Notes: a model not told the origin generated them from the sequence alone. DNA of 64,000 bases from Acidiparvus fluvialis (GCA_041263285.1 JBFSVS010000003.1:23725-87724); one strand, 5' to 3'. Positions 42,360-51,558 are shown, counted from the first letter of the stretch. Translations and numbers: made by a program.

Positions 42360-43379
42360 TAATGATTCTTGAAGTACTGGGGCGTGCTTTAATTCTTCTA
42401 TGGCGTGGATCAATTCCCCTGCATCATGGCAACTATTTAGCTTTTGTCTAAACTTGACCCCTCCAGGTAAGCCCTTCGTAAACCACGAGCCAATCTTTTT
42501 AATTTTATGCAGAGCTTCGCGAGGCTCCAACAATTCCATAAGAATGTTAAGAAAGCGAGTCATGGCTTGAATTCTCATTTCAGATGTGATTCTAAGAGAG
42601 GGGTCAAGGATCTGTTGAAAAATAAACGGATTATATAGAGCCCCTCGACCAATCATGACAGCCTGACAACCTGTTTCTCGATGCATTCGATAAGCATCTT
42701 CAGGTGTAATTACATCTCCGTTGCCGATAATCGGGAAAGACATCTGTGATTCGACTGCCGTGCGGATAATCGACCAGTCAGCGGAACCCTCGTATTGTTG
42801 GGCTTTAGTTCTGGGATGAATGGCGACGGCTTGAACACCAACTGCCTCAAACATTTTAAGGAAGTCAACAAATTCAGATCGATCTTTTTGGGACTGGTCC
42901 CAACCTGCTCGCATCTTCACCGTGACCGGGACAGATACGGATCGCACCATGGCTCTCAAACATTGCTCAGCTAATTTAATATCTTTTAGAAGCGCCGATC
43001 CAGCCCCTCCGCTCGTCACATTACTTGCAGGACACCCCATATTTAAATCCACAAAATTTGCACCCGAGGATTCGCATATTTGAGATGCAGTCTCTAGCAC
43101 TTCGGGGGAGCTGCCTGCAATTTGCATCGAGAGCGGCCGATCTTCCGAGCCTGCCATCATTCGTTCAGCTTTTCGGGCTTTACGGATCAAGGCTTCTGAA
43201 CTGATCATTTCACTCACGACCAGGCTGGGGCCACCGATCTCTCGCATGAAGCGCCGAAAGGGCTGATCGGTTATTTCATGCAGCGGTGCCATCACCAGTT
43301 GAGGAGACAGGGAAGTTGTCGCGATCTTAAAGGAATCGAATGGAAAGGCCACATAACACCGAGAGATTATAAAGATCAT
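42345..43379 (-). CDS. dusB: tRNA-dihydrouridine synthase (DusB-like)
   Basis: FMN-dependent reductase of specific tRNA uridines. LVMAPLHEITDQPFRRFMREIG opens the TIM barrel. FVDLNMGCPASNVTSGGAGSALL contains the catalytic cysteine. PVTVKMRAGWD, IHPRTKAQQYEG and IIGNGDVITPEDA match the family, and the C-terminal helical domain begins near RITSEMR. The DusB assignment over DusA/C is by similarity of the GCPA region. The start is uncertain: ATG at 43379 and TTG at 43397 are both possible and neither has a clear ribosome site. Confidence 0.93.
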   Translation of the reverse strand: MIFIISRCYVAFPFDSFKIATTSLSPQLVMAPLHEITDQPFRRFMREIGGPSLVVSEMISSEALIRKARKAERMMAGSEDRPLSMQIAGSSPEVLETASQICESSGANFVDLNMGCPASNVTSGGAGSALLKDIKLAEQCLRAMVRSVSVPVTVKMRAGWDQSQKDRSEFVDFLKMFEAVGVQAVAIHPRTKAQQYEGSADWSIIRTAVESQMSFPIIGNGDVITPEDAYRMHRETGCQAVMIGRGALYNPFIFQQILDPSLRITSEMRIQAMTRFLNILMELLEPREALHKIKKIGSWFTKGLPGGVKFRQKLNSCHDAGELIHAIEELKHAPVLQESLLPKS

Positions 43380-43533
43380 TGTTGCAGAGCATGACAACTT
43401 TTCACAATGACTCCGGAATAGTACCTTGGGTCTTTAACTCAATATCCAACAATACATGAGAGACTAAAGGTAAGCAGCCAAGCATAATGCCTAACACTAA
43501 TGTTCATGGCAACTTGGATGGGTTGGAGTTCCA

Positions 43534-44955
43534 TTGAGCACTATGACGTTTATCGAGCTAGGTTGCAAAGAGCCTTTTTTAACGATATTAAAACGACGTG
43601 GATTTACGAATCCCTTACCCGTTCAGGCATCCACCTTTGAGATGGCACTCTTGGGTCGCGATGTACTTGTACAAAGTCAGACAGGCTCAGGGAAAACTTT
43701 AGCCTATGCCCTTCCCCTCCTTCATCGGGGACATCCAGCCTCCAAGCCCCAAACCATTGTCCTCACCCCTACGCGAGAACTAGCGCAACAGGTTCATGCA
43801 GAAGTGCGGATTCTACAACCAAATATCCCGATTGCGCTTCTAGTTGGAGGAGTTTCCTATGTGCCCCAACTTAAAGCACTTTCGACGGGAGCATCGTTTA
43901 TTGTGGGAACCCCGGGCCGTGTTCTTGATCATGTTGAGAGAGGTACCCTAAAATTGGCTGACATCAAGCACATTGTTTTAGATGAGTGTGATGAAATGCT
44001 TAACGTTGGCTTCCTGGGAGATGTTGAGAAAATTTTAACTAAAATTAAAGGCAAGCCTCAAATTCTTCTTTTTTCAGCGACTCTTCCTCTTCCTATCAAA
44101 AAACTCTCAAACCGATTCCTGAAAGACCCTTTTCTCTTTAACCAAGCTACGGAGTCGGGTACCGGAAGCCATATTGATATTGAACATACCCCCATACAAG
44201 TTGAAGATCGGCAGCAAGTTCATGCCATTGTTAATTTGGTCGCCCATGATCAACCTCATGCAGCGCTAATATTTTGTAAGACCAAGCACAAATGTGAACA
44301 AGTTTCTGATGAATTGAATGCGTTAGGTCTCAGCGCTGCTTTTCTTCACGGAGATCTTAAGCAGAACTCTCGAACTCGAGTCTTGGATAAGTTTAAACAT
44401 CGTAAATTAAAATACCTTGTGGCTACTGATGTTGCTGCGAGGGGTTTGGATATTAGTGGTTTACCCATGGTGATTCATGTTGGCGTTCCCAATCAAATGG
44501 AGAATTACATACACCGAAGCGGACGAACGGGGCGTGCTGGTGCTAAGGGCGTCAGCGTTGCGTTAGTAAATAGAAAAGAGTCTCAACTCTTACGATCTTG
44601 GTCGAAACGATTAGGCTTTCAACTTCAATGGAGAAATGTCCCCGACCCAGTTGAAGTCATGAAATCAAAATCCATTGGCCTCCTGGATAGAATTCAAGCT
44701 AAAATCACTCCCTCTATGCTTGAAAGCGCACGAACTCTGCTTGAATCCGATACACCTGAAAACCTGATTGCAGGACTCCTGGGAATGACAGAAATGAGTG
44801 GGGTAACCGCCCTGCCGTCGATCGAAAGACCCTCAGAATCTGACTATAAACCTGACCGAAAGCGTCCCTTTCGTCCGCACGATAAAAAATTTGATCGAAA
44901 AAAGAAGTTTGGTGGAAAACCATCACGCTTTAAGAAAAAATTCAGCGCGTCCTAA
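43534..44955 (+). CDS. DEAD-box RNA helicase (DECD variant)
   Basis: ATP-dependent RNA helicase with two RecA-like domains. Q-motif-like FTNPLPVQASTFEMALLGRD (24-43), Walker A SQTGSGKT (48-55), PTRELAQQ, GTPGRVLDH, a motif II reading DECD instead of DEAD, SAT, and C-terminal-domain motifs ATDVAARGLDI and HRSGRTGRAG are visible. The last ~50 residues are rich in K, R, F and G (RKRPFRPHDKKFDRKKKFGG), typical of RNA-binding tails. The TTG at 43534 has GGAG 5 nt upstream; an ATG at 43543 is alternative. Confidence 0.93.
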   Translation: MSTMTFIELGCKEPFLTILKRRGFTNPLPVQASTFEMALLGRDVLVQSQTGSGKTLAYALPLLHRGHPASKPQTIVLTPTRELAQQVHAEVRILQPNIPIALLVGGVSYVPQLKALSTGASFIVGTPGRVLDHVERGTLKLADIKHIVLDECDEMLNVGFLGDVEKILTKIKGKPQILLFSATLPLPIKKLSNRFLKDPFLFNQATESGTGSHIDIEHTPIQVEDRQQVHAIVNLVAHDQPHAALIFCKTKHKCEQVSDELNALGLSAAFLHGDLKQNSRTRVLDKFKHRKLKYLVATDVAARGLDISGLPMVIHVGVPNQMENYIHRSGRTGRAGAKGVSVALVNRKESQLLRSWSKRLGFQLQWRNVPDPVEVMKSKSIGLLDRIQAKITPSMLESARTLLESDTPENLIAGLLGMTEMSGVTALPSIERPSESDYKPDRKRPFRPHDKKFDRKKKFGGKPSRFKKKFSAS

Positions 44956-44961
44956 TTTAGT

Positions 44962-47361
44962 TTATTTATTAGGTGTCCAAAGGATTGTTTCTGGCTTTTG
45001 AGAACCCGCTTTTGCTATGCTCCGCTTCACACTTTGAATAGAACTGGCATCTGCTTTAATAGTAGGTTGCTGGCCGGGCTTGAAAGCGAGGCCATTGATC
45101 GTTTTTTCATTAAGCCCCGAGGCCAGGTTGCCTGTAGTCTGGTCAATATCGACCGTGAGCATTCCTTCGGGAGCGATGAAATCCTCTCGGAGTGTAGTCG
45201 GCAAAATGGATTTGGCAAACTCTATCCAAATCGGAAGAGCAACCGTGGCGCCATCGGCTCCTGGAAAAATAGTCTTCTTTTCATCAAAGCCAACCCAGGC
45301 TCCGAAGGCAACCTTAGTGGAAAATCCGACGAACCAACCATCGGTATAGTTATCCGTAGTGCCCGTTTTTCCGGCTACCGGCCAGCCTAGTTCGTTTGTT
45401 TTTGCCGCCGTTCCTCTTCGAGCTACCCCTTGCATGCATTGGATGACCTGAAAGGCTGTTTGAGAGTCCACTACGCTTTCCGAGGTGGGAGGCAAAACCT
45501 CCTCAAGAATTTTCCCTTCTCGGTCCTTCACTTTAAGGATCAGGAAAGGCTTAGGAGATCGAAGACCGCGATTGGCAATCGTTGAATAACTTCGGACTAA
45601 TTCTGCTAAGGATACCTCGGGGCTCCCTAAAGCCAAACTAGGGAGTAGAGGTAAATTACTCTCGATCCCACAGCGTTGCGCAAAATCAATTACTTTTTGT
45701 GGACCTACTTGAGTATAAGTTCGCATTGCCGGTATATTTCTCGATTCTGCCAGCGATTCCCATATGGTCAGGGGACCAGCGTAGTCAAATTTATAATTTT
45801 TGGGTTCATAAACTTTAGATATTCCGTAAAGGGGTTTGTAATCGAAGGTTCCATCGGATTTTACTGGACCAATAGCAAACTCTTGGGAACTAACAAAACG
45901 AGTAGGTACATCGAGGACGATAGAATTGGGGGCCAACCCGTTTTCAAAAGCTGCACCATAAATAAATGGTTTCAGCATTGATCCGGCTTGGCGTTTAGCT
46001 TGAGTGGTTCTGTTAAATTTGGATCGATTAAAGTCGTAGCCTCCCACCATTGCCCGGATTTCACCCGTAAGAGGATCTACCGCTAAAAGAGCCGCTTGTA
46101 TGGAGGGTTCTTGGTCTAATTCGATTTGAAGTGGAACACCACCATCGGCTTCAGTGACGATGAATTTAGCCACCGTTCCTCGCGTTAAGACTTTATCCAC
46201 TTTAGCGCCCGCCCAATCCATAGATGCACGGCTGACAGCCACTTGAGTTTTATCGATTCTGACCTTTAATTGATCCCCTTCCCACCCCAAAATTACACCA
46301 TCAACTTGAGTTCCCTTAGAGATGTATTGGTCCCAACTTATAAAGTGACTTTGCATAATATTTTTAACTTGCTTTAAATTTTGTCCCCGATAACCTAAGC
46401 GACGATCCACAGAACGAATTCCATTTTGTACAGCCTCTTGGGCAGCAAGTTGCCAGAGCGAATCAATGGTAGTAGTGACTTCTAAGCCGCCGTTCATCAC
46501 CATGTCTTTTCCATACTTTGCGTAAAGATATTTGCGAACCTCTTCGATGGCATAAGCCCCAATGGTCTCTCCGGCTGAGTTCTCTCGAGCGGTCACAATG
46601 GGACGCTTCTTTAGGATAGCGGCTTGGGCTTCCTTGATGTAACCTTCGATGACCATCCGATCGAGCACATAATTTCGTCGATCTATTACAAATTGACGAT
46701 CCTTGCTACTTTTACCCAAGAGCATTTTGGAATAGCGCTCAGGAGACTGGACAAGCCCAACCAAAAGAGCGCATTGTTCGAGGCTCATTTGCGAGGCGCT
46801 TTTACCAAAATAGAATTGAGCTGCTGACTCAACACCGTAACGACCGCCACCGAAATACACTTCGTTAGCATATTGTTCCAGTATCTGCTGTTTCGAATAT
46901 TTCTTTTCGAGCGCAAGAGCAAGATTAATCTCTTGGAGCTTACGAGTTATTTTCTTCTGTCGTTTACGGGTTACATTTCTCACTAATTGCATCGTGATAG
47001 TCGACCCGCCCTGTTTTTTTGTACCAAGAGACAGAATAAAATTTTTACCTGCCCGAAAAAGGCCTTTCACGGAGACCCCATTATGAGTCCAGAAAGCAGC
47101 GTCTTCCGTTGCAACAAGGGCATCCACGAATCCCTTGGGGATATCTCCATAGGGGATAATAATTCGATTTTCTTCTGAAAAAATTCCTAGAGTATTGCCT
47201 GTCCGATCTAAAACCTTGGTAATTGTCTTGGGAGTTCGAAGGGCGAAGAGCTTTAGGAACTCTTGGGTATCATCGACACCCGAGAGACCGATGTGAAGAG
47301 GGGGAGTCAAGCCAAAGGAGCACAACAACAAAACGGGGGCAAAGTAACGTTTGACACGCAT
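44962..47361 (-). CDS. mrcA: Class A penicillin-binding protein 1A
   Basis: Bifunctional peptidoglycan synthase. An N-terminal hydrophobic anchor (RYFAPVLLLCSFGL) precedes the GT51 transglycosylase domain, with ATEDAAFWTHNGVSVKGL (catalytic glutamate) and KQGGSTITMQLVRN. An OB-like linker follows. The transpeptidase domain has QAGSMLKPFIYG (SxxK), SES (SxN equivalent SRN/SES region) and GKTGTTDNYTDGWFVGF (KTG). From the ATG at 47361 (AGGA about 11 nt upstream) it has 799 residues. A longer frame to 47463 would overlap nadK and lacks conservation. Confidence 0.95.
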   Translation of the reverse strand: MRVKRYFAPVLLLCSFGLTPPLHIGLSGVDDTQEFLKLFALRTPKTITKVLDRTGNTLGIFSEENRIIIPYGDIPKGFVDALVATEDAAFWTHNGVSVKGLFRAGKNFILSLGTKKQGGSTITMQLVRNVTRKRQKKITRKLQEINLALALEKKYSKQQILEQYANEVYFGGGRYGVESAAQFYFGKSASQMSLEQCALLVGLVQSPERYSKMLLGKSSKDRQFVIDRRNYVLDRMVIEGYIKEAQAAILKKRPIVTARENSAGETIGAYAIEEVRKYLYAKYGKDMVMNGGLEVTTTIDSLWQLAAQEAVQNGIRSVDRRLGYRGQNLKQVKNIMQSHFISWDQYISKGTQVDGVILGWEGDQLKVRIDKTQVAVSRASMDWAGAKVDKVLTRGTVAKFIVTEADGGVPLQIELDQEPSIQAALLAVDPLTGEIRAMVGGYDFNRSKFNRTTQAKRQAGSMLKPFIYGAAFENGLAPNSIVLDVPTRFVSSQEFAIGPVKSDGTFDYKPLYGISKVYEPKNYKFDYAGPLTIWESLAESRNIPAMRTYTQVGPQKVIDFAQRCGIESNLPLLPSLALGSPEVSLAELVRSYSTIANRGLRSPKPFLILKVKDREGKILEEVLPPTSESVVDSQTAFQVIQCMQGVARRGTAAKTNELGWPVAGKTGTTDNYTDGWFVGFSTKVAFGAWVGFDEKKTIFPGADGATVALPIWIEFAKSILPTTLREDFIAPEGMLTVDIDQTTGNLASGLNEKTINGLAFKPGQQPTIKADASSIQSVKRSIAKAGSQKPETILWTPNK

Positions 47362-47427
47362 TTGAATCTTTTTCCTATTTAATTGAGCGATCTTTTTATG
47401 ATACCTCATAGATAGATAAGCTCTTGC

Positions 47428-47433
47428 TAAACT
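47428..47433 (+). promoter_or_regulatory. Possible -10 box of nadK
   Basis: TAAACT lies 7 nt before the nadK ATG, within the sequence TAAACTAGAGGAG. GAGGAG touches the ATG and is too close for normal Shine-Dalgarno spacing, so a leaderless start is possible. Confidence 0.35.
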
Positions 47434-47440
47434 AGAGGAG

Positions 47441-48310
47441 ATGTCAAAGCCATTACTAGCCATCGTTGCTAAAATAAAATCAGACCTTTTGCCTCAGGTT
47501 CTCTCCCAGGTGATTCCACCTTTTGAGTCTAAGGGCTGGAAGTTCACCTCCGACCCTGCCCTGCTTGAGCCGTGGCAAAAGGCCGAGATACACAGCACCC
47601 TAGAGACTCACTCATCTCGGAGCGAGGTGCCCACATTATGCTTGTGCTTAGGTGGGGACGGGACATTATTATCCGCTGCCAGAGAATTCGGATCGCGAGG
47701 GGTTCCTATCGTCAGCATCAATTTGGGTTCATTGGGGTTTATCGCTTCAAACGCAGCGCCGCAAGCTCGTTTATTAATCGACCACTATTTTGAAAAAAAA
47801 TTGGTTTCTGATAATCGACATACACTCGGGGTTAAACTTTTCCGATCTCAAAATTTGATAGCCGAAGGAATAGTTCTGAACGATGTTGTCATATCCAAAG
47901 GCTCCCTCGCTCGGATGATCGAGATGGATCTAAGTGTTCAGGGGTCGGAAATCGGTACCCTCCGAGCTGACGGTCTAGTCATCTCGACCCCGACGGGATC
48001 TACCGCGTATTCATTTTCGACCGGAGGGCCGATAGTCCAACCCGAATTGGATGCCTGCCTCCTCGCCCCTATTTGCCCTCATTCTCCCTCTTGGCGTCCC
48101 ATCGTCTTAAAGGGTGAAACGATGGTTAAGGTCGGACTCCAATCCTCAGATGAGGCCTTTTTGACTTTAGACGGTCAAGTGGGTTACCCCCTGCTAACTT
48201 CTGATTTTGTGATTGTAGAAAAAAGTGAGCTTAAAATCACCCTTCTCCAGGAACCCAACCTGAATTATTTCACCCTGCTAAGGGAAAAATTAAACTGGGC
48301 TTCACGCTAG
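47441..48310 (+). CDS. nadK: NAD kinase
   Basis: ATP-dependent kinase making NADP. The hallmark GGDGTLLSAAREF starts at residue 71. VSINLGSLGFIA, LNDVVISKGSLARMIEMDL, LRADGLVISTPTGSTAYSFSTGGPIVQP and a C-terminal LTLDGQVGYPL match the family closely. Normal length (289). It diverges from the PBP1A gene across 79 nt. Its TAG shares CTAG with the convergent truB stop. Confidence 0.96.
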   Translation: MSKPLLAIVAKIKSDLLPQVLSQVIPPFESKGWKFTSDPALLEPWQKAEIHSTLETHSSRSEVPTLCLCLGGDGTLLSAAREFGSRGVPIVSINLGSLGFIASNAAPQARLLIDHYFEKKLVSDNRHTLGVKLFRSQNLIAEGIVLNDVVISKGSLARMIEMDLSVQGSEIGTLRADGLVISTPTGSTAYSFSTGGPIVQPELDACLLAPICPHSPSWRPIVLKGETMVKVGLQSSDEAFLTLDGQVGYPLLTSDFVIVEKSELKITLLQEPNLNYFTLLREKLNWASR

Positions 48311-49188
48311 AGACCCCCTCTCAAATTTGCGAAGGCTTTAAACTGATCGCCTTCTGGGTGTATGAGAGCGACTAAGCGATTTTGAAATATTCCCCGAATC
48401 ACCGGAGGCAGACTCGGGAACCCATTAGGAAGTGGGTAGTCGGGAGGTGTGCAAGGTCTGCTCATAATTCTTTGTCCAAAGGAAAGTGCTCTAAATTCTT
48501 CTTCGGTCAATTGAAGTCTTGGGTACCAAGGAATCAACTGGGAGCCCTCAAGGAAAATTTCAGTTCCCTCGGAAGGGCACTCCCAGGGTCCAATGAAAGT
48601 TCGATGAAGCGAAGATAGATGTGCAGCAGATCCTAGTTCAATTCCCAAGTCGCGTACAAAACTACGAACATAAAAGCCACCCTTGCAGACTAAAGAAATT
48701 TGATGGCTCGATTGAGGATGAGTTAATTTTGCTTCATGAAGGTAGACAGAAGAGGCCGGTAAAACAACCTTTTCTCCGCGGTGGGCTAGTTTATAAGCGG
48801 AAACACCTTTGATTTTTTTTGCGCTGGTCGCGGGAGGAATTTGATTAATCCATCCGGACGAGGATAATAGGTATTTTTGTACTTCCTGAGGAGATGGTAT
48901 AAATTCTGAGCTTCGTATAACCGTGCCGTGATGATCGCCGGTATCCGTTTCAGTTCCCCAGGAGACCTCCGCACTGTACCCCTTGGGTAGTCCATGAAAA
49001 AGTTCCATGAGACGTGTAGCCTGGCCGACCATGATTATTAAAAGTCCGCTTGCAAAGGGGTCGAGTGTTCCGCCGTGGCCAACAGCAAGTTCAAGTCCCG
49101 CATCTTTAAGTCTTTTTTGAAAAGTTCGAACTAAAGAAGCGCTACTGGGTCCCACAGGCTTATGGACAAGATAGAGACCTGATTTCAT
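48307..49188 (-). CDS. truB: tRNA pseudouridine-55 synthase
   Basis: Forms pseudouridine 55 in the T-loop of tRNAs. LYLVHKPVGPSSASLV at the N-terminus leads to GHGGTLDPFASGLL with catalytic D43. YSAEVSWGTETDTGDHHG, INQIPPATSAKKIKGVSAYKLAHRGE and GGFYVRSFVRDLG are the other signatures. At 293 residues it is normal. Its ATG overlaps the rbfA stop by 4 nt (ATGA), the common rbfA-truB arrangement. Confidence 0.96.
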   Translation of the reverse strand: MKSGLYLVHKPVGPSSASLVRTFQKRLKDAGLELAVGHGGTLDPFASGLLIIMVGQATRLMELFHGLPKGYSAEVSWGTETDTGDHHGTVIRSSEFIPSPQEVQKYLLSSSGWINQIPPATSAKKIKGVSAYKLAHRGEKVVLPASSVYLHEAKLTHPQSSHQISLVCKGGFYVRSFVRDLGIELGSAAHLSSLHRTFIGPWECPSEGTEIFLEGSQLIPWYPRLQLTEEEFRALSFGQRIMSRPCTPPDYPLPNGFPSLPPVIRGIFQNRLVALIHPEGDQFKAFANLRGGL

Positions 49189-49568
49189 TCGCCCTCAAGT
49201 GAAGATCGCGCACTGCGCTCTTTCTCAATCTCAGAAAAAATATTCTCGATCTTATTACCTTCATTAATACTTTCATCGAAGATAAAGTGAAGTTCGGGGA
49301 CTCTGCGTATCGTTAGACGAGCCGCTACTCGACTTCTAAGAAATCCCTTGGATTTATTAAGAATAGAAAGCGTCGCGATCACCTGTTGTTCATGGGGTTG
49401 GCCATTCATCGGGAGAACAGTGAAGTAGACTTTTGCCTGACTTTTGTCGGGAGAAAGACGTACCGCAGTGACCGTTAAAAACCCTAGATCTGGATCTCGA
49501 ATTTCCCTCTGAATTAAATTAGAGATAAGAAACTGTATTTGGTCCTCAAGACGCTCAGGGCGGTTCAT
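49185..49568 (-). CDS. rbfA: Ribosome-binding factor A
   Basis: KH-like-fold protein that helps mature the 30S subunit. RPERLEDQIQFLISNLIQREIRDPDLGFLTVTAV at the N-terminus, then LSPDKSQAKVYFTVLP and VAARLTIRRVPELHFIFDES with a short helical tail are standard. 127 residues. GAGGA 5-6 nt before the ATG is a possible ribosome site. Only 32 nt separate it from the divergent methyltransferase gene. Confidence 0.96.
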   Translation of the reverse strand: MNRPERLEDQIQFLISNLIQREIRDPDLGFLTVTAVRLSPDKSQAKVYFTVLPMNGQPHEQQVIATLSILNKSKGFLRSRVAARLTIRRVPELHFIFDESINEGNKIENIFSEIEKERSARSSLEGE

Positions 49569-49589
49569 AATGTCCTCATTGTATCGCGT

Positions 49590-49595
49590 TAGAAT
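49590..49595 (+). promoter_or_regulatory. Possible leaderless -10 box of the methyltransferase gene
   Basis: TAGAAT ends 5 nt before the ATG at 49601. No Shine-Dalgarno is present in the 32-nt divergent gap. Confidence 0.4.
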
Positions 49596-49600
49596 TGGAC

Positions 49601-50323
49601 ATGGCCGAATGGTATGAAAATTGGTTCGATGAAGTCTATCTCGAGCTCTATCCGCATCGCAATCAAGCAGAAGCGCGGGAAGCGATCGCCTCTATTTTTC
49701 CCCTCATGTCTTCTCTGCCAAACGGGCCTCTACTTGACTTGGCTTGTGGACAAGGACGACATCTCGCGTTTTTATCGGAACTACACTCGGAGGCATTTGG
49801 CATGGACTTATCTTTGACTTTATTAAAGAAAGCTCCGTCATCCGTTCGATCCCAAGTGTTCTGTGCAAATATGCTCAACCTTCCCCTAAAACCGTCTTCC
49901 CTGTCTGCTGTCTTCATGTGGTTTACTTCGTTTGGATACTTCGATGACTCCAATAATAAGTTACTCATCGAAAAGGTTGGCAAGATTCTGAAGCCTGGGG
50001 GCTATTTCTTAGTGGACTTGCTTAATGAAACTCTTGTTCGCCAATCCTTAGTGGCCGAAGATACTCAAGAAACAGAGCATTATCATGTCTCAAATCAGCG
50101 ACGCCTGGAGGGCTCGTTACTCACCAAAGATATTTTGATCACTCGAAAGTCAACCGGGGCTAAAAGGCGTATCCAGGAGCGGATTCGGCTCTACCATCCC
50201 GATGAGATGAACCACTTAATGGAAGCCTCTGATCTGAGATTAAAATTAAGCCTAGGGGGATATGACGGCATCGGCTTTCACCCCGCAGCGCCTAGGTGGA
50301 TTGGAATTTATCAACACTTATAA
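49601..50323 (+). CDS. Class I SAM-dependent methyltransferase
   Basis: Soluble methyltransferase of unknown substrate, 240 residues. Motif I is LLDLACGQGRHLAFLS (44-59), then the acidic loop FGMDLSLTLLKKAP, NMLNLPLKPSSLSAVFMWFTSFGYF (motif IV region) and LKPGGYFLVDLLNE (post-motif). The N-terminal WYENWFDEVYLELYPHRNQ resembles a widespread class-I methyltransferase subgroup annotated only by fold. A TTG 6 nt before the ATG is an alternative start. pgk follows after 18 nt. Confidence 0.9.
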   Translation: MAEWYENWFDEVYLELYPHRNQAEAREAIASIFPLMSSLPNGPLLDLACGQGRHLAFLSELHSEAFGMDLSLTLLKKAPSSVRSQVFCANMLNLPLKPSSLSAVFMWFTSFGYFDDSNNKLLIEKVGKILKPGGYFLVDLLNETLVRQSLVAEDTQETEHYHVSNQRRLEGSLLTKDILITRKSTGAKRRIQERIRLYHPDEMNHLMEASDLRLKLSLGGYDGIGFHPAAPRWIGIYQHL

Positions 50324-50341
50324 ACTAGAATTGAGGCCTCC

Positions 50342-51535
50342 ATGGATCTAAGACTCCCACAGGATTTAGCCCTCGCTCATCAGCGTATTTTTTTGAGGTG
50401 CGATTTTAATGTCCCACTAAAAGATGGGGTAATCCAAGATTTTAGCCGAATCGACGCAGCTATCCCCACAATCGACTTCCTTCTCCATCAAGGGTGCTCC
50501 ATTGTTTTAGCCTCTCATCTTGGTCGACCTAAATCCGGATTTGAGTCTCCATTTTCACTTGACCCCATTGAAAAGGATCTAAAAAAAAGAGGATACGACG
50601 TTCAGCTGGACGCTTTTCACGATCGAGATGCAACCCACGCAAGATCGCAGAAACTAAATCCGGGTCAAATTCTGTTGTTAGAAAATGTGCGCTTTTATCC
50701 GGGGGAAACCAAGAATGATGAATCCTTAGGTCAATTTTATGCCTCCTTAGCCCCCTTTTATATCAACGACGCTTTTGGCGCCGTACATCGGGCCCATGCC
50801 TCCGTGGTTTCTGCCCTTCGCTATTTCAAATCTGATCATACTGCCGCAGGTTTTTTGATAGAAAAGGAAATTAAAGGACTCAATCGTATTCTTCATCCAC
50901 GAAAACCTCTAATTTGTATTTTTGGTGGCTCAAAGATTGGAGACAAAATCTCGCTTATTAAACATTTCATCAATCAAGCAGATCATATTCTCATTGGTGG
51001 AGCCATGGCTTATGCTTTTTTAAAGGCGAAAGGAGTGTCTATTGGATCGAGCTTGATCCACGAAGGCAGCATGGAACAAGCTGAAGAGATTTTGGGGCTT
51101 CTTGAATCGAGCTCTACTCACCTCCATCTTCCAATCGACCATATTACCTCTCCTCCAAAAGGGAGTGAAGTACTGGCTAGTATCACGGAAGACGTGGAAG
51201 TCCCCGCCGATAGTAAAGCATTAGATATTGGTCCCGAAACGATTGCGTCGTATAGTGAAGAAATTCAGAAAGCAGCCACCATACTGTGGAACGGCCCCAT
51301 GGGTTGGTTTGAGGAACCTACTTATTCAACCGGGACATTGGCTATCGCGGAGCAGATTGCTTTGCAGTGTGAGAGTGGGGCGTATGCAGCAGTAGGAGGA
51401 GGCGATAGTTTAGCGGCTATTAATCTCGCAGGGGTGGCAAATCAAATTTCGCATATGAGCACCGGGGGAGGCGCTAGTCTCGAGTATTTAAGTGGGATGA
51501 AACTCCCGGGGCTTGTCAATCTCATTAAATGTTAG
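50342..51535 (+). CDS. pgk: Phosphoglycerate kinase
   Basis: Glycolytic enzyme making ATP from 1,3-bisphosphoglycerate. RIFLRCDFNVPLKDG near the N-terminus, VLASHLGRPKSG, LLENVRFYPGETKND, DAFGAVHRAHASV, FGGSKIGDKISLIKHF, WNGPMGWFE and AAVGGGDSLAAI with STGGGASLEYLSG at the end are all canonical. 397 residues. GAGG lies 5 nt before the ATG. pgk and tpiA are adjacent (23-nt gap); gap is not beside them. Confidence 0.97.
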   Translation: MDLRLPQDLALAHQRIFLRCDFNVPLKDGVIQDFSRIDAAIPTIDFLLHQGCSIVLASHLGRPKSGFESPFSLDPIEKDLKKRGYDVQLDAFHDRDATHARSQKLNPGQILLLENVRFYPGETKNDESLGQFYASLAPFYINDAFGAVHRAHASVVSALRYFKSDHTAAGFLIEKEIKGLNRILHPRKPLICIFGGSKIGDKISLIKHFINQADHILIGGAMAYAFLKAKGVSIGSSLIHEGSMEQAEEILGLLESSSTHLHLPIDHITSPPKGSEVLASITEDVEVPADSKALDIGPETIASYSEEIQKAATILWNGPMGWFEEPTYSTGTLAIAEQIALQCESGAYAAVGGGDSLAAINLAGVANQISHMSTGGGASLEYLSGMKLPGLVNLIKC

Positions 51536-51558
51536 GACTTTAGATAGACTGAAAGCAT

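Noticed and set aside
44998..45390. 130-codon open frame antisense to PBP1A
   Set aside because: No conserved features; lies wholly within the conserved transpeptidase domain on the other strand.
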